This document shows positions 37,623 through 47,942 of a DNA stretch of 64,000 bases, in pieces. The notes under the pieces were generated by a model, which saw only the letters and a program-made list of their open reading frames with translations, was not told the DNA's origin and made no database searches. Every line of letters starts with the position of its first letter. Within the stretch, counting starts at the first letter, position 1. Both the position numbers and the translations under genes were made by a program. The DNA comes from Tolypothrix sp. PCC 7910 (lineage in GTDB: Bacteria > Cyanobacteriota > Cyanobacteriia > Cyanobacteriales > Nostocaceae), in NCBI RefSeq assembly GCF_011769525.1, contig NZ_CP050440.1:1241501-1305500 (forward strand). The letters are read 5' to 3'.

Positions 37623-40600
37623 ATGAGACTGGCAAACAATACCGACACACATCCATCACCCATATTACCAGGCTATGAAATTGTCGAACAACTTTATGTA
37701 GGTGATCGGACAAAAGTTTATCGGGCAGTGGAAGAGTTAAGCCAGCGTCCTGTAGTGATTAAATTGCTGCAACAAGATTATCCCAGCTTCCATGAATTGT
37801 TACGCTTTCGTAACCAATACACCATCGCTAAAAATCTGAATATTCCTGGTGTGATTTGCCCCTCAAGTCTCTTACCTTATGGCAATGGCTATGCACTGGT
37901 AATGGAGGATTTCGGCGGTATAGCTTTATCCAAATATACACAAACTCATAAATTAAATTTATTAGATACACTAGCGATCGCGCTGCAACTAGCCGATATT
38001 CTCCATGAGCTTTATCAGCATCGGGTAATTCATAAGGACATTAAACCTGCAAATATCTTGATTCATCCAGAATCGCAACAAGTCAAATTAATTGATTTTA
38101 GTATCGCTTCCCTATTACCGAAAGAAAACGAAGAAATCAAGCACCCCAATGTATTAGAAGGCACATTATCCTATATTGCACCAGAGCAAACCGGGCGGAT
38201 GAATCGAGGCGTTGACTACCGTACAGACTTTTATAGTCTAGGTGTGACGTTGTTTGAATTGTTGACGGGACAGTTACCTTTTGCTAGTAACGATCCTTTA
38301 GAACTGGTGCATAGTCACATTGCCAAACCTGCACCCAGGATAGATGAAATTAACTCCCAAATACCAGAAGCGATCGCGCAAATTGTCGCTAAATTAATGT
38401 GTAAAAATGCCGAAGACCGCTACCAAAGTGCTTTAGGCTTAAAGCATGATTTGGCAATTTGCTTAGAACAGTTAAACCAAACAGGACATATTCAACAGTT
38501 TATCATTGGGCAACGGGATATATGCGATCGCTTTTCTATCCCCGAAAAACTCTATGGGCGAGAAACAGAAGTTCAGACACTATTAGATGCTTTTGCGCGA
38601 GTTAGCAACGGTAGCTCAGAATTACTGCTAGTAGCTGGTTTCTCTGGAATTGGTAAGACGGCGGTTGTCAATGAAGTTCATAAACCAATCGTCCGGCAAC
38701 GGGGCTATTTTATTAAAGGTAAATTTGACCAGTATAATCGTAATATCCCCTTCTCTGCCTTTGTCCAAGCCTTTCGGGATTTAATGGGACAGTTGCTTTC
38801 AGAATCGGATACCCAACTAAAAGCATGGAAAGCAGCTATTCTTGAGGCTTTGGGAGACAACGCCCAAGTAATTATTGATGTCATTCCGGAATTGGAATGT
38901 ATTCTTGGCATACAACCACTTGTAGCAGAACTATCGGGTACAGCGGCGCAGAATCGGTTTAATTTGCTGTTTCAGAAATTTACTCAAGTTTTTACTACTC
39001 CCGAACATCCCTTGGTGATGTTTTTGGATGACTTGCAATGGGCAGATGCCGCATCTTTAAAATTAATGCAGTTGTTGATGAGCGAGAGGGAACAGGGGTA
39101 TTTACTGCTGATTGGAGCCTATCGGGATAACGAAGTATTTCCTGGACATCCGTTAATGCTGACTTTAAACGAAGTCAGCAAAGTAGGAGCTACAATCAAC
39201 AGAATTACTTTAGCATCTTTGAGTAGAACCAGCCTGAATCAATTAGTTGCAGATATGCTCAAATGTGCTGAAGTCTTGGCACAACCTCTAGCAGAATTAG
39301 TTTATCAAAAAACCCAAGGGAATCCCTTTTTTGCTACGCAATTTCTCAAAACTCTACATCAAGAGCAATTCATCACCTTTAATATCCAGGCTGGACATTG
39401 GCAATGTAATATTACTCAGGTACGCGAGGCTGCATTAACCGATGATGTGGTGGAGTTCATGGCCAAGCAGTTGCAAAAATTACCTGATGAGACTCAAAAT
39501 ATTCTCAAACTGGCAGCTTGTATTGGTAATCAATTTGACTTGAATACTTTGGCGATCGTCTCGGAAAAATTGCCGCAGCAGGTGGCAAGTGACTTGTGGA
39601 AAGGGTTGCAGGAAGGATTAATTTTACCCATCAGTGAAACCTACAAGTTCTTTCAAGGGAATGATTTAAATGATAACCGCACTGATGGGATTTCCGTTGC
39701 TTACAAATTCCTTCATGATCGCGTCCAGCAAGCTGCTTATTCCCTGATTCCCCAGGAGGAGAAACAGGTTGTGCATCTGACAATTGGTCGTCATTTATTG
39801 AGCCATACATCTGCTCAACAACTAGAGGAGCAAATTTTTGATATCGTCAACCAATTGAATATTGGCTGTACACTCATCAGTGATCCCCTGGAGCAAGGAA
39901 GGCTGGTAGAGCTAAATTTAAGAGCCGGACAAAAAGCGATCGCTACTACTGCCTATGATACTGCCACCTATTGCTTAAAATATGCCTGCAATTTACTGCC
40001 GACTGATAGCTGGCAAACTCAGTATGATTTGGCATTAGCTTGCTACAGTAGCGCGGCTGAAGCTGCTTATCTCAATACAGATTTAGTGCAGATGGAAACT
40101 TTGGCGGAAATTGTCTTGCAACAAGCTCGGACTTTGTTGGATGCTGCCAAGGTGTATGAAATTAAAATCGATGCTTACACTAGCCAAGGTGAATTTACCA
40201 AAGCTGTCACCACGGGTTTAAACTTTCTCAAATCTTTTGGAATTGAATTTCCCAATCAGCCTGATAAACAAGATTTTGCTGATTTTCTCCAGCAAACCCG
40301 ACAGCAATTAGCAGGACGTTCTCCAGATGAGCTGTTAAACTTACCTGTGATGACTTCGCCCCAGTATCAAGCACTGCTGCGAATGTTAGTTCAGATTAGT
40401 GGAGCTACTTACTTAGCATCTCCATCCCTGTATCCTTTAATTTGCTGTCAGCAGGTGCAGCTATCAGTCACCCACGGTAATATCCCCGCCTCCAGCTTTG
40501 GATATGTGGTTTACGGATTATTACTTTGTGCTGTAGTTGGTGATATCAAAACAGGTTATGAATTTGGTCAACTGGCTTTACAGTTAGTAGATAAATTCAA

Positions 40601-43028
40601 TAATCAAGAATATGCCGCTAAAATTTTATACATGACCAGCAAGTTTACTGTTCACTGGGTGAAAAATGCGGCGACAACTTTACAACCTTTACAAGAAGCC
40701 TATACCCTGGGACTAAAAGTCGGCGCTCTTACTTATGCTGGCTATTCTGGTTATACCTATGCTTTTCATGCTTATTTTGTCGGTAAAGAACTCACAGCCT
40801 TAGAAACAGAATGTCAGGCTTACAGCGTAGGCTTGGCAAACATCAAACAACAAGCACTTTTAGGATATTTGCATATTGTCCATCAAACCGTTGCCAATCT
40901 CTTAGGAAAATGTGAGAACCCAACCAAATTAGTTGGCACAATTTTTGATGAAGGGGTAACTTTGGCAAATCTGGAACAAGCCAACGACAAAACGGGGTTA
41001 TGGCATTTCCATATGTGCAAAGTAACTTTAACCTATTTATTTGAGTGCCATGACCAGACATTTTATCATTGTCAACAAGCAAAGCTAAATGCTGGCGGCG
41101 GTACGGGAATGCTGAATGTACCAATACTGTATTTTTATACAGCTTTAGCCTGTTTCACCCAGTTATCAGCAAATTTAGCCGCAAATTCTCAGACCGATGA
41201 GTTATGGTCATTAATTGCGGATGCTAAAGAAAAGCTGCAAAATTGGGCTACCTATGCACCCATGAATTGCCAGCACCGATATGATTTGATTTGTGCTGAA
41301 GAACAGCGTGTGTTAGGACATCCACAGCAAGCAATAGATTTCTACGATCGCGCTATTTCTCTAGCCCAGGAAAATGGCTATCTCCCAGAACAAGCGATCG
41401 CTAATGAACTTACTGCTAAATTCTACCTCGGTTGGGGCAAAGAAAAAATCGCTGCTGTCTATATGCAGGAAGCTTACTACTGCTATGCTCGTTGGGGAGC
41501 GAAAGCGAAAACTGACGATTTAGAACATCGCTATCCTCAATTGCTGCGCCCAATTCTGCAGTCAGTTTCCCAACCCCTGAACGTATGGGAAAGCTTGACA
41601 AGCACAATTCCAGATACTTCCCTGAATACCTCAGAATCTAGCCTGAGTCATAGCACAAACATCAATAACGCTATCGATATTGCCACTATGATCAAGGCTT
41701 CTCAAAGTCTATCTGCAACTCTACAACTTGATGATTTACTACATCAACTCACAAAAATTATTTTACAAAACTCCGGGGGCGATCGCTGTGCTTTAATCTG
41801 TCCTAATGCCGATGGGGAATGGCAAGTTGTCGCTATAGCTACACCACAAACCACACAACTTTACTCAGAACTACTAAATGGTAATCCCAACCTACCCGTG
41901 AAATTGATTCAGTATGTCAAGAACACGCAACAAATCGTGATGATTGACAATCTCAAAACTGATTTACCCGTTATAGATGAATATCTGATTCGTCAACAAC
42001 CAAAGAGCTTGTTATGCTTGCCAATTATTAGCCACGGCCAGTTAATTGGCATTGTATCCTTAAAAAATCGCTCAACTAGCGGTGTATTTACTAGCGATCG
42101 CATTTTCGTTCTTAACTTCCTCTGCACTCAGGCGGCGATTTCTCTAGAAAACGCCCGACTTTATCAAAAAGCACAAACCTACGCCCAAAAACTAGAACAA
42201 TCGCAACTGCAAATAGTCCAGAGTGAAAAAATGGCTTCCTTGGGTAACTTAGTTGCCGGTGTCGCCCACGAAATCAACAACCCCATCGGCTTCTTGAATG
42301 GCAGTATCAGCAATGCCCAAGAATATGCACAGGATTTGCTTGACTATATCGCCCTATATCAACAATATCATCCCGATGCTGCTGTACCCGTGCAGAAAAA
42401 GGCACGAGACATTAATTTAGAATATCTCTGTGAGGATTTACCAAAGTTGCTTGATACCATGCAGGGTGCAAGCGATCGCATTCAGTCTATTAGCACCAGC
42501 CTCCGCACCTTTTCCCGTGCTGATACTGAGTATAAAGTCAGGGCTAACCTGCAAGAAGGCATCGACAGCACAATGTTAATCTTGAAATATCGCCTCAAAG
42601 CTAACGAGTATCGCCCCGCCATTCAAGTAATTACCGAATATGGAGAGTTACCTGCAATACAATGTTTTCCCGGACAATTAAATCAGGTATTTATGAATAT
42701 CCTGGCTAATGCCATTGATATGTTCGATGAGATAGCGAAAAGTCAATCTTATAAAGAAATAGCCGCCCATCCGCAAAAAATCACGATTCGCACGACAATG
42801 GTACAAAATCAAGTTCTCATTTCAATTCGGGATAATGGTAAGGGTATGAGCGAAAATGTAAAAGCGAGAATCTTCGACCACTTATTTACCACTAAAGGCG
42901 TGGGTAAAGGTACAGGCTTAGGATTAGCGATCGCCCGTCAAATTGTGGTAGAAAAACATGGTGGCAGCCTAGAAGTGCAGTCTGATTTAGGTAAAGGCAG
43001 CGAGTTTAGCATTCAACTGCCAATTTAA
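37623..43028 (+). CDS. Ser/Thr kinase - ATPase - GAF - histidine kinase multidomain protein
   Basis: An 1801-residue sensor protein. The N-terminal eukaryotic-like kinase (1-290) has K47, the catalytic loop H137-K-D139-I-K and D158-F-S (in place of DFG), with APEQ at about 187. A STAND-type ATPase domain follows: Walker A GFSGIGKT (339-346) and Walker B MFLDDLQWAD. A long helical/TPR-like region (about 750-1330) and a GAF domain (about 1355-1530) come next. The C-terminus is a histidine kinase with phospho-acceptor H1549 (HEINNP), an N-box (NILANAIDMF) and G-boxes (DNGKGMSE, GTGLGLAI). Such fusions are frequent in Nostocales; no response regulator is adjacent. The stimulus is unknown. Confidence 0.9.
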   Translation: MRLANNTDTHPSPILPGYEIVEQLYVGDRTKVYRAVEELSQRPVVIKLLQQDYPSFHELLRFRNQYTIAKNLNIPGVICPSSLLPYGNGYALVMEDFGGIALSKYTQTHKLNLLDTLAIALQLADILHELYQHRVIHKDIKPANILIHPESQQVKLIDFSIASLLPKENEEIKHPNVLEGTLSYIAPEQTGRMNRGVDYRTDFYSLGVTLFELLTGQLPFASNDPLELVHSHIAKPAPRIDEINSQIPEAIAQIVAKLMCKNAEDRYQSALGLKHDLAICLEQLNQTGHIQQFIIGQRDICDRFSIPEKLYGRETEVQTLLDAFARVSNGSSELLLVAGFSGIGKTAVVNEVHKPIVRQRGYFIKGKFDQYNRNIPFSAFVQAFRDLMGQLLSESDTQLKAWKAAILEALGDNAQVIIDVIPELECILGIQPLVAELSGTAAQNRFNLLFQKFTQVFTTPEHPLVMFLDDLQWADAASLKLMQLLMSEREQGYLLLIGAYRDNEVFPGHPLMLTLNEVSKVGATINRITLASLSRTSLNQLVADMLKCAEVLAQPLAELVYQKTQGNPFFATQFLKTLHQEQFITFNIQAGHWQCNITQVREAALTDDVVEFMAKQLQKLPDETQNILKLAACIGNQFDLNTLAIVSEKLPQQVASDLWKGLQEGLILPISETYKFFQGNDLNDNRTDGISVAYKFLHDRVQQAAYSLIPQEEKQVVHLTIGRHLLSHTSAQQLEEQIFDIVNQLNIGCTLISDPLEQGRLVELNLRAGQKAIATTAYDTATYCLKYACNLLPTDSWQTQYDLALACYSSAAEAAYLNTDLVQMETLAEIVLQQARTLLDAAKVYEIKIDAYTSQGEFTKAVTTGLNFLKSFGIEFPNQPDKQDFADFLQQTRQQLAGRSPDELLNLPVMTSPQYQALLRMLVQISGATYLASPSLYPLICCQQVQLSVTHGNIPASSFGYVVYGLLLCAVVGDIKTGYEFGQLALQLVDKFNNQEYAAKILYMTSKFTVHWVKNAATTLQPLQEAYTLGLKVGALTYAGYSGYTYAFHAYFVGKELTALETECQAYSVGLANIKQQALLGYLHIVHQTVANLLGKCENPTKLVGTIFDEGVTLANLEQANDKTGLWHFHMCKVTLTYLFECHDQTFYHCQQAKLNAGGGTGMLNVPILYFYTALACFTQLSANLAANSQTDELWSLIADAKEKLQNWATYAPMNCQHRYDLICAEEQRVLGHPQQAIDFYDRAISLAQENGYLPEQAIANELTAKFYLGWGKEKIAAVYMQEAYYCYARWGAKAKTDDLEHRYPQLLRPILQSVSQPLNVWESLTSTIPDTSLNTSESSLSHSTNINNAIDIATMIKASQSLSATLQLDDLLHQLTKIILQNSGGDRCALICPNADGEWQVVAIATPQTTQLYSELLNGNPNLPVKLIQYVKNTQQIVMIDNLKTDLPVIDEYLIRQQPKSLLCLPIISHGQLIGIVSLKNRSTSGVFTSDRIFVLNFLCTQAAISLENARLYQKAQTYAQKLEQSQLQIVQSEKMASLGNLVAGVAHEINNPIGFLNGSISNAQEYAQDLLDYIALYQQYHPDAAVPVQKKARDINLEYLCEDLPKLLDTMQGASDRIQSISTSLRTFSRADTEYKVRANLQEGIDSTMLILKYRLKANEYRPAIQVITEYGELPAIQCFPGQLNQVFMNILANAIDMFDEIAKSQSYKEIAAHPQKITIRTTMVQNQVLISIRDNGKGMSENVKARIFDHLFTTKGVGKGTGLGLAIARQIVVEKHGGSLEVQSDLGKGSEFSIQLPI

Positions 43029-43055
43029 ATCAGCCTTTGTGTGCTTCTCCATCCC

Positions 43056-43427
43056 TTATTTTTCCGCTATAGAGTGTTTCTTCATATCGTCTAAATTACA
43101 GACTTCTAAAGCTCGAGAATGAGTTGCTGCAAGCACAACTGGGGGAGCAACGCCAGCTTCTAGCGCTTCTTGCCAACGAGCCGCACATAAACACCAGCGA
43201 TCGCCTGGCTTCAATCCAGGAAAATTAAATTCAGGAACAGGTGTGCTGAGGTCGTTTCCTTGAGATTTAGTAAATTCCAGAAATTCTGCGGTCATTTGGG
43301 CACAAACAACGTGCATACCAAAATCTTGACCACCTGTATTGCACAACCCATCTCGGTAATAACCAGTCATTGGAGAAGTGCAGCAAATTTCCAGATTTGT
43401 TCCTAGTACGTTTTTAGCTTCCGCCAT
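43056..43427 (-). CDS. DUF2237 family protein
   Basis: A protein of 123 residues from the ATG at 43427, which has TGAGG in front; a GTG two codons upstream is the alternative. It shows the DUF2237 pattern with many Cys and Trp residues: NVLGTNLEICCTSPMTGYYR, CNTGGQDFGMHVVCAQ and GDRWCLCAARWQEAL. The function is unknown. DUF2237 proteins are small, widespread and usually stand alone. It converges with the big kinase gene, whose stop lies 27 bp away. Confidence 0.85.
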   Translation of the reverse strand: MAEAKNVLGTNLEICCTSPMTGYYRDGLCNTGGQDFGMHVVCAQMTAEFLEFTKSQGNDLSTPVPEFNFPGLKPGDRWCLCAARWQEALEAGVAPPVVLAATHSRALEVCNLDDMKKHSIAEK

Positions 43428-43813
43428 AAACACCTCAACTTCAGTCAGTTCATCCTGCTATATAAAGTAATACCAATTGAAGGGGCATGGGGCATTGGGC
43501 ATTGGTAATTATCTCTCCCCTTGTCTCCCACCCTGCGGGTTCGCTCAAAGCGTTCTCGTAAGAGTAGCCGCAAAGCGTCTACATCCCCCTCATCCCCAAA
43601 CAGAGGTTTTAATCTACACACTAAATGTATAAGCAATCGATATTAGGGAAAGATGTAGCCTCTGCCATGTAAGGAATAAATTGAATACTCTAAAGGCTTA
43701 TCTCTTAAGGAATAGGTGATTTTGTACTCATTAATTACGTACTTTTACTGTAGCAACAAAGTGTAACATCCGTGTAATCTGGAGCGCAATGTCTTTTCAT
43801 TATCTCAACCATT
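43428..43813. other. Intergenic region with palindromic repeat
   Basis: There is no gene over about 385 bp. A palindromic dispersed repeat occurs at 43531-43590 (CCCTGCGGGTTCGCTC and GCGTTCTCGTAAGAG pieces). A minus-strand ORF of 63 codons (43445-43636) is made of this repeat and is not called. Confidence 0.55.
43531..43590. repeat. Dispersed palindromic repeat
   Basis: It contains CCCTGCGGG and AAAGCGTTCTCGTAAGAG pieces of the same kind as those at 6740-6885, 48470-48494 and 61478-61504. Confidence 0.5.
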
Positions 43814-44104
43814 GTGAAATCCATCCTACAGACCTATTTAGAACAAGAAATCTGGGTATTAATCAGAGATAAATGGTATTTCGCCACAGTTATCGGAGTT
43901 TGGGATGATTTGTTGTGGTTCAAGCACAGAACTTACAACAAAGAGACAGAGGAAGATACTCTGTGGGAAATGATTGTCAAAATCAGCGAAGTAATTGCGA
44001 TTGATAAAGTTCAGTCTGTTGTTAGCAGAAAACCAGACGTATTTATTTCGCGACTACTTGAAACTGATAAAAACACAACTAATCCTCAAGAGCATGAAAG
44101 CTAA
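43814..44104 (+). CDS. Small unknown protein, GTG start
   Basis: A 96-residue protein starting with GTG at 43814. It has a compact beta-rich look (EQEIWVLIRDKWYFATVIGVW; DLLWFKHRTYNKETEEDTLWEMIVK). I do not recognise the family. Acidic and hydrophobic residues alternate as in small SH3-like or Sm-like folds, but no motif proves that. No ribosome-binding site is clear. Low-complexity at the C-terminus (TTNPQEHES). Confidence 0.5.
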   Translation: MKSILQTYLEQEIWVLIRDKWYFATVIGVWDDLLWFKHRTYNKETEEDTLWEMIVKISEVIAIDKVQSVVSRKPDVFISRLLETDKNTTNPQEHES

Positions 44105-44524
44105 CTCTTGAGAGGTGTTATCCCAATTCAACATTCAACATTCAAAATTAGGAAAGCCAGACACCAAAAGGATTTCTGAATTTGTGTCTGTTACTGAATT
44201 TTGAAGAATTGGTGTTAAAGGGAACGGGACAAGGGGTAATAGTAAATGGGAATTGGGGATTGGGTGAACAGACATTAGTAATTTCTCCCTAGCCCCCTTG
44301 TTCCCTAATGCCCTAAATATTAATATCCGGAATTGGTCAAGTTAACTTGAAGTGTTAATTGTCTTTTTCATACCTTGTGTATGGCAACGCACCCAGGAAT
44401 TCGTTTAGAATTTCTGGGTGCGCTTAGTAGGATTTTAGACATTCTATCCTAGGTTGTATTTTCCTGGTCGCTAAGAAAACTAGTTGAATAAAAATTAAGT
44501 AGTGTGAAATTAAGGAGGAATTAA
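44105..44524. other. Intergenic region with terminator-like hairpin
   Basis: There is no gene over 420 bp. It has ACATTCA repeat fragments near 44130 and the hairpin at 44388-44422. The strong ribosome-binding site AAGGAGG (44512-44518) at the end belongs to the next gene. Confidence 0.55.
44388..44422. terminator. 15-bp stem-loop, terminator-like
   Basis: CGCACCCAGGAATTC pairs with GAATTTCTGGGTGCG (14 of 15) around GTTTA. It is not followed by a pure T-run (CTTAGTAGGATTTTAG), so its function is unsure. Confidence 0.5.
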
Positions 44525-44962
44525 ATGGGACTGAGCGAAGAACTCTTAAACCCAACCAAAAAAGACTTGATTGTGGATGACTGCTGCACAATGATCGAAG
44601 AACAGATTGCTTCAAAGTCAGGTATAGGTGGCATGGCCCTCAAAACTGCCTTTGCTGCACTTAAGGGGGTTAAGCCAGGATATATCCCTTATGTTGTTGA
44701 GCAGCTGCTACCACAGTGCTTTACGGCAATTGATCCTATCTGGAGCGAAGGCTTACAGAAGGGCGATCCGGTAGATTACTTAGTTGAAAGCCGCTCTCGT
44801 GCTGCTGATGCGCTACTTAATGTTACCGATCAGAGGGTGCAAAAGAGTAATCGCTCCATTGTTCGCGGAACTTATGACAAGTTTCGCGGTTCTGCCAAGC
44901 AATATGTTGAGGACGCAGTGCCTGATTTTGCCAAGGTAATAGGTAAGCACGCTCAAAACTAA
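44525..44962 (+). CDS. Unknown helical protein with a strong ribosome-binding site
   Basis: A 145-residue, mostly helical protein (MGLSEELLNPTKKDLIVDDC; SRAADALLNVTDQRVQKSN; RGSAKQYVEDAVPDFAKVIG). I do not know the family. AAGGAGG (44512-44518) is placed well before the ATG, the best such site in the window, so it is probably well translated. No membrane segment or signal peptide. The surrounding spacers have hairpins at both sides (44388-44422 and 45114-45146), suggesting a single-gene transcript. Confidence 0.65.
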   Translation: MGLSEELLNPTKKDLIVDDCCTMIEEQIASKSGIGGMALKTAFAALKGVKPGYIPYVVEQLLPQCFTAIDPIWSEGLQKGDPVDYLVESRSRAADALLNVTDQRVQKSNRSIVRGTYDKFRGSAKQYVEDAVPDFAKVIGKHAQN

Positions 44963-45113
44963 GCAAATAATTACTAATTCGTAGTCGATAATTTGTAATT
45001 AAATTAACTACTGGCTTACCTAAATGGGATTGGGCATTGGTATTCTTTCCTGTGCCCTATACCCGCGACATTTAAGGAATAGCTGATACAAAAAATTATG
45101 TTGCATATCCTAC

Positions 45114-45146
45114 ATAAACCTGCAGCCTATAAGGCTGTGGGTTTAT
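45114..45146. terminator. Imperfect 14-bp stem-loop
   Basis: ATAAACCTGCAGCC pairs with GGCTGTGGGTTTAT (12 of 14) around TATAA, followed by TTAATTAGG. It lies between the unknown helical gene and the VIT/VWA gene. Confidence 0.4.
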
Positions 45147-45253
45147 TTAATTAGGGGCAAGCTGAGCATATAGTGAGCACAAAGGTGAGCACTTTTGCCT
45201 CAATAACCCACCTACGCTAGAGACAGGTAAAGAAATAGCGGTAGGTAATTTTT

Positions 45254-47704
45254 ATGACTCAAACTTTAGAACGCCAAGCAGGTGGCTTATATATTCAAAC
45301 TTCCAATCAACAGCAAATTGCTTTTCCCCTTAAGCACACTGAAGTACAAGCGCAAGTAGCGGGTAATATCTCGCGGGTGGAAGTTACCCAAAGCTTTGAA
45401 AATCCCTTCACAACTACATTAGAAGCTGTTTATATATTTCCGTTACCTGATGAGGCTGCTGTTGATGATATGCTGATTCGCATTGGCGATCGCACTATTC
45501 AAGGTAGTGTTAAAAAGCGCCAAGAAGCACAGCAAATCTACGAGCAAGCTAAACAACAAGGACAGACGGCTGGGCTGCTGGAACAAGAAAGAGATAACAT
45601 TTTTACTCAATCCCTGGCTAATATCAAACCCGGTGAGCAAATTGATGTGATTATTCGCTACACCGAAAGCCTAAAATTTACGGCGGGAAATTATGAGTTT
45701 GTCTTCCCAATGGTAGTGGGGCCGCGTTACATTCCTGGGACAACTATTGAAGACAATACCCAAGGTGGCGGTTCGGCTGCTGCGCCGATGCTGCAAAATC
45801 AAGATACTGACTTAGTACCAGATGCTTCGCGCTTGAATGCACCGATTTTACCATCAGGTACTCGCTCTCGCCATGATATTAATGTCACGGTAGAAATTGA
45901 TGCGGGGGTGGAAATTCAAGATATTTCCTCTCCTTCTCACCAAATCCAAATCGCCTATGAGGGACAACGAGTACAAGTCAAACTGGCGGGTGGAGATACA
46001 ATTCCCAATAAAGACTTGATTTTACGCTACCAAGTAGCAGGTAAAAGCACTCAAGCAACTGTACTCGCCCAAAACGACGAACGGGGTGGACACTTTGCCA
46101 TTTATTTAATTCCGGCTATCCAGTATCGCCCAGAACAGATGGTTCCTAAAGATATGGTGTTTCTGATTGACACCTCCGGTTCTCAAAGTGGCGCGCCATT
46201 AATGCAATGTCAGGAATTGATGCGGCGTTTTATTAATGGGTTGAATCCTGACGATACTTTCAGCATTATTGATTTTTCTGATACTACTCAGCAACTCTCA
46301 CCTGTTCCCCTCCCCAATACTCCACAAAATCGCGCCTTAGCAATTAATTACATCAATCAATTAAATGCGGGTGGGGGAACAGAAATGTTACGCGGGATTC
46401 GCGCGGTGTTGAACTTCCCTGTTACAGATCCCGGACGCTTGCGGAGTATTGTACTACTGACCGATGGCTATATCGGCAACGAAAACCAAATTTTGGCAGA
46501 AGTGCAACGCCATCTCAAACCGGGAACCCGCCTCTATAGCTTTGGCGCAGGTAGTTCGGTGAATCGATTCCTACTCAATCGCATTGCGGAATTAGGGCGG
46601 GGTATGGCGCGCGTAATTCGCCATGATGAACCAACTGATCAAGTAGTGGAAAAATTCTTCCGCCAGATTAACAATCCTGTCCTTGCCAACATCAACTTGC
46701 AATGGGAAGGTGATGGTGCATCCCCAGTAATGTATCCTTCCACACCACCGGATTTATTTGCAGAACAGCCATTAGTGCTATTTGGGCATAAACCAGATAG
46801 CCGTGCAGGAAAATTGCATATTACTGGCATTGCTGCGGGTGGTACGCGCTACCAACACACCTTCCAACTAGATTTTACAGCCACAGGTAATCCTGCGATC
46901 GCTCAACTTTGGGGTCGTTCCCGCATCAAAGATTTGATGAATCAAATGGTGAGTGGTGAAACTAAGCTAGGCGTTGAAGCAGTAACAGATACAGCCCTTA
47001 CCTATCAACTGCTATCGCAATATACCGCCTTCGTTGCCGTCAGCGATGATGTGCGTGTCAATCCCAGAGAGGCTTCTGTTTCTGTGCAAGTACCTGTAGA
47101 AATGCCCGAAGGTATTAGCTATGAGGGCATATTTGGTAGTGTTGTACCAACTGCAATGGCTGCGCCTATGGTGGAAATGGTCTATTCCTCGCCTCAGCTA
47201 TCTGCACCACCACCTCCCAGCACCATTTCTCCCCCTGCACCCAGGGCAGAAATGCCACCAATGGCAAAACCATCTTTTGACGTGATGGATTCAGGCAAAG
47301 TAGAAAGGAAAAAGGCTAAAAAAGAAAGTAATTATCCAATTCCAGGTGGAATAAATTTTGGGACTAGAGATGCAGAGCTAGAAGATTTGGCAGATAAACT
47401 CTCAGAAATTGCGCCTGTTTATCGTCCACAAATTGTGAGTGTATCAGGATTAGATCAACAAATGATTTCTCTGCTTACTCAACATTTACAATCAATTCAG
47501 TTCTCTACAATTTTCAGTGGCAATTTAGTCTTTGATTTGCAAATCAGCAAAGGTAGAGTGAGACAAGTGGTGCTTGATGAGCAGTTGTCTTCTCTCAAAG
47601 AACATGATGTGATTGAAAGAATCAGGCGATCGCTCTTAACTTGGCGACCACCACAAACTCTGACAACTACAGTCATTCTCACAATTCAAATGCAACAAGT
47701 CTAA
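45254..47704 (+). CDS. VIT and VWA domain protein with a TonB-like C-terminus
   Basis: An 816-residue protein. The N-terminal VIT domain (about 1-140; VEVTQSFENPFTTTLEAVYIFPLP) is followed by a von Willebrand A domain with a complete MIDAS start D306-T-S308-G-S310 (DTSGSQSG). This layout is the bacterial form of inter-alpha-trypsin inhibitor heavy chains. Next come a proline-rich linker (SAPPPPSTISPPAPRAEMPP; about 655-677) and a C-terminal domain of about 85 residues (730-816) that resembles TonB/AMIN-type beta-alpha-beta folds (LVFDLQISKGRVRQVVLDEQ). No signal peptide is obvious. It is the kind of protein thought to bind surface partners by metal-dependent adhesion; the role is not known. 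Confidence 0.82.
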   Translation: MTQTLERQAGGLYIQTSNQQQIAFPLKHTEVQAQVAGNISRVEVTQSFENPFTTTLEAVYIFPLPDEAAVDDMLIRIGDRTIQGSVKKRQEAQQIYEQAKQQGQTAGLLEQERDNIFTQSLANIKPGEQIDVIIRYTESLKFTAGNYEFVFPMVVGPRYIPGTTIEDNTQGGGSAAAPMLQNQDTDLVPDASRLNAPILPSGTRSRHDINVTVEIDAGVEIQDISSPSHQIQIAYEGQRVQVKLAGGDTIPNKDLILRYQVAGKSTQATVLAQNDERGGHFAIYLIPAIQYRPEQMVPKDMVFLIDTSGSQSGAPLMQCQELMRRFINGLNPDDTFSIIDFSDTTQQLSPVPLPNTPQNRALAINYINQLNAGGGTEMLRGIRAVLNFPVTDPGRLRSIVLLTDGYIGNENQILAEVQRHLKPGTRLYSFGAGSSVNRFLLNRIAELGRGMARVIRHDEPTDQVVEKFFRQINNPVLANINLQWEGDGASPVMYPSTPPDLFAEQPLVLFGHKPDSRAGKLHITGIAAGGTRYQHTFQLDFTATGNPAIAQLWGRSRIKDLMNQMVSGETKLGVEAVTDTALTYQLLSQYTAFVAVSDDVRVNPREASVSVQVPVEMPEGISYEGIFGSVVPTAMAAPMVEMVYSSPQLSAPPPPSTISPPAPRAEMPPMAKPSFDVMDSGKVERKKAKKESNYPIPGGINFGTRDAELEDLADKLSEIAPVYRPQIVSVSGLDQQMISLLTQHLQSIQFSTIFSGNLVFDLQISKGRVRQVVLDEQLSSLKEHDVIERIRRSLLTWRPPQTLTTTVILTIQMQQV

Positions 47705-47942
47705 AGTATTTTTGATAGTAAGTCGGCGGGGAACTTCATCACCATTTGGGTAGTTGATGTTACTCTCCCGCCAACTTTGGTAATTGTTAATATCATGTCC
47801 GTTTGAACACTTATCAAGAAAGGCAGAGGGCAGTCCCGATGAAACTTGTTTCATAGCCAAGTATGAAAGTAGGACTGGAATTTTTACTCAGCACTCAGCA
47901 CTTTCAAGTCAGCCTTTCACGCCGGATTTTGGCACAACCAAG

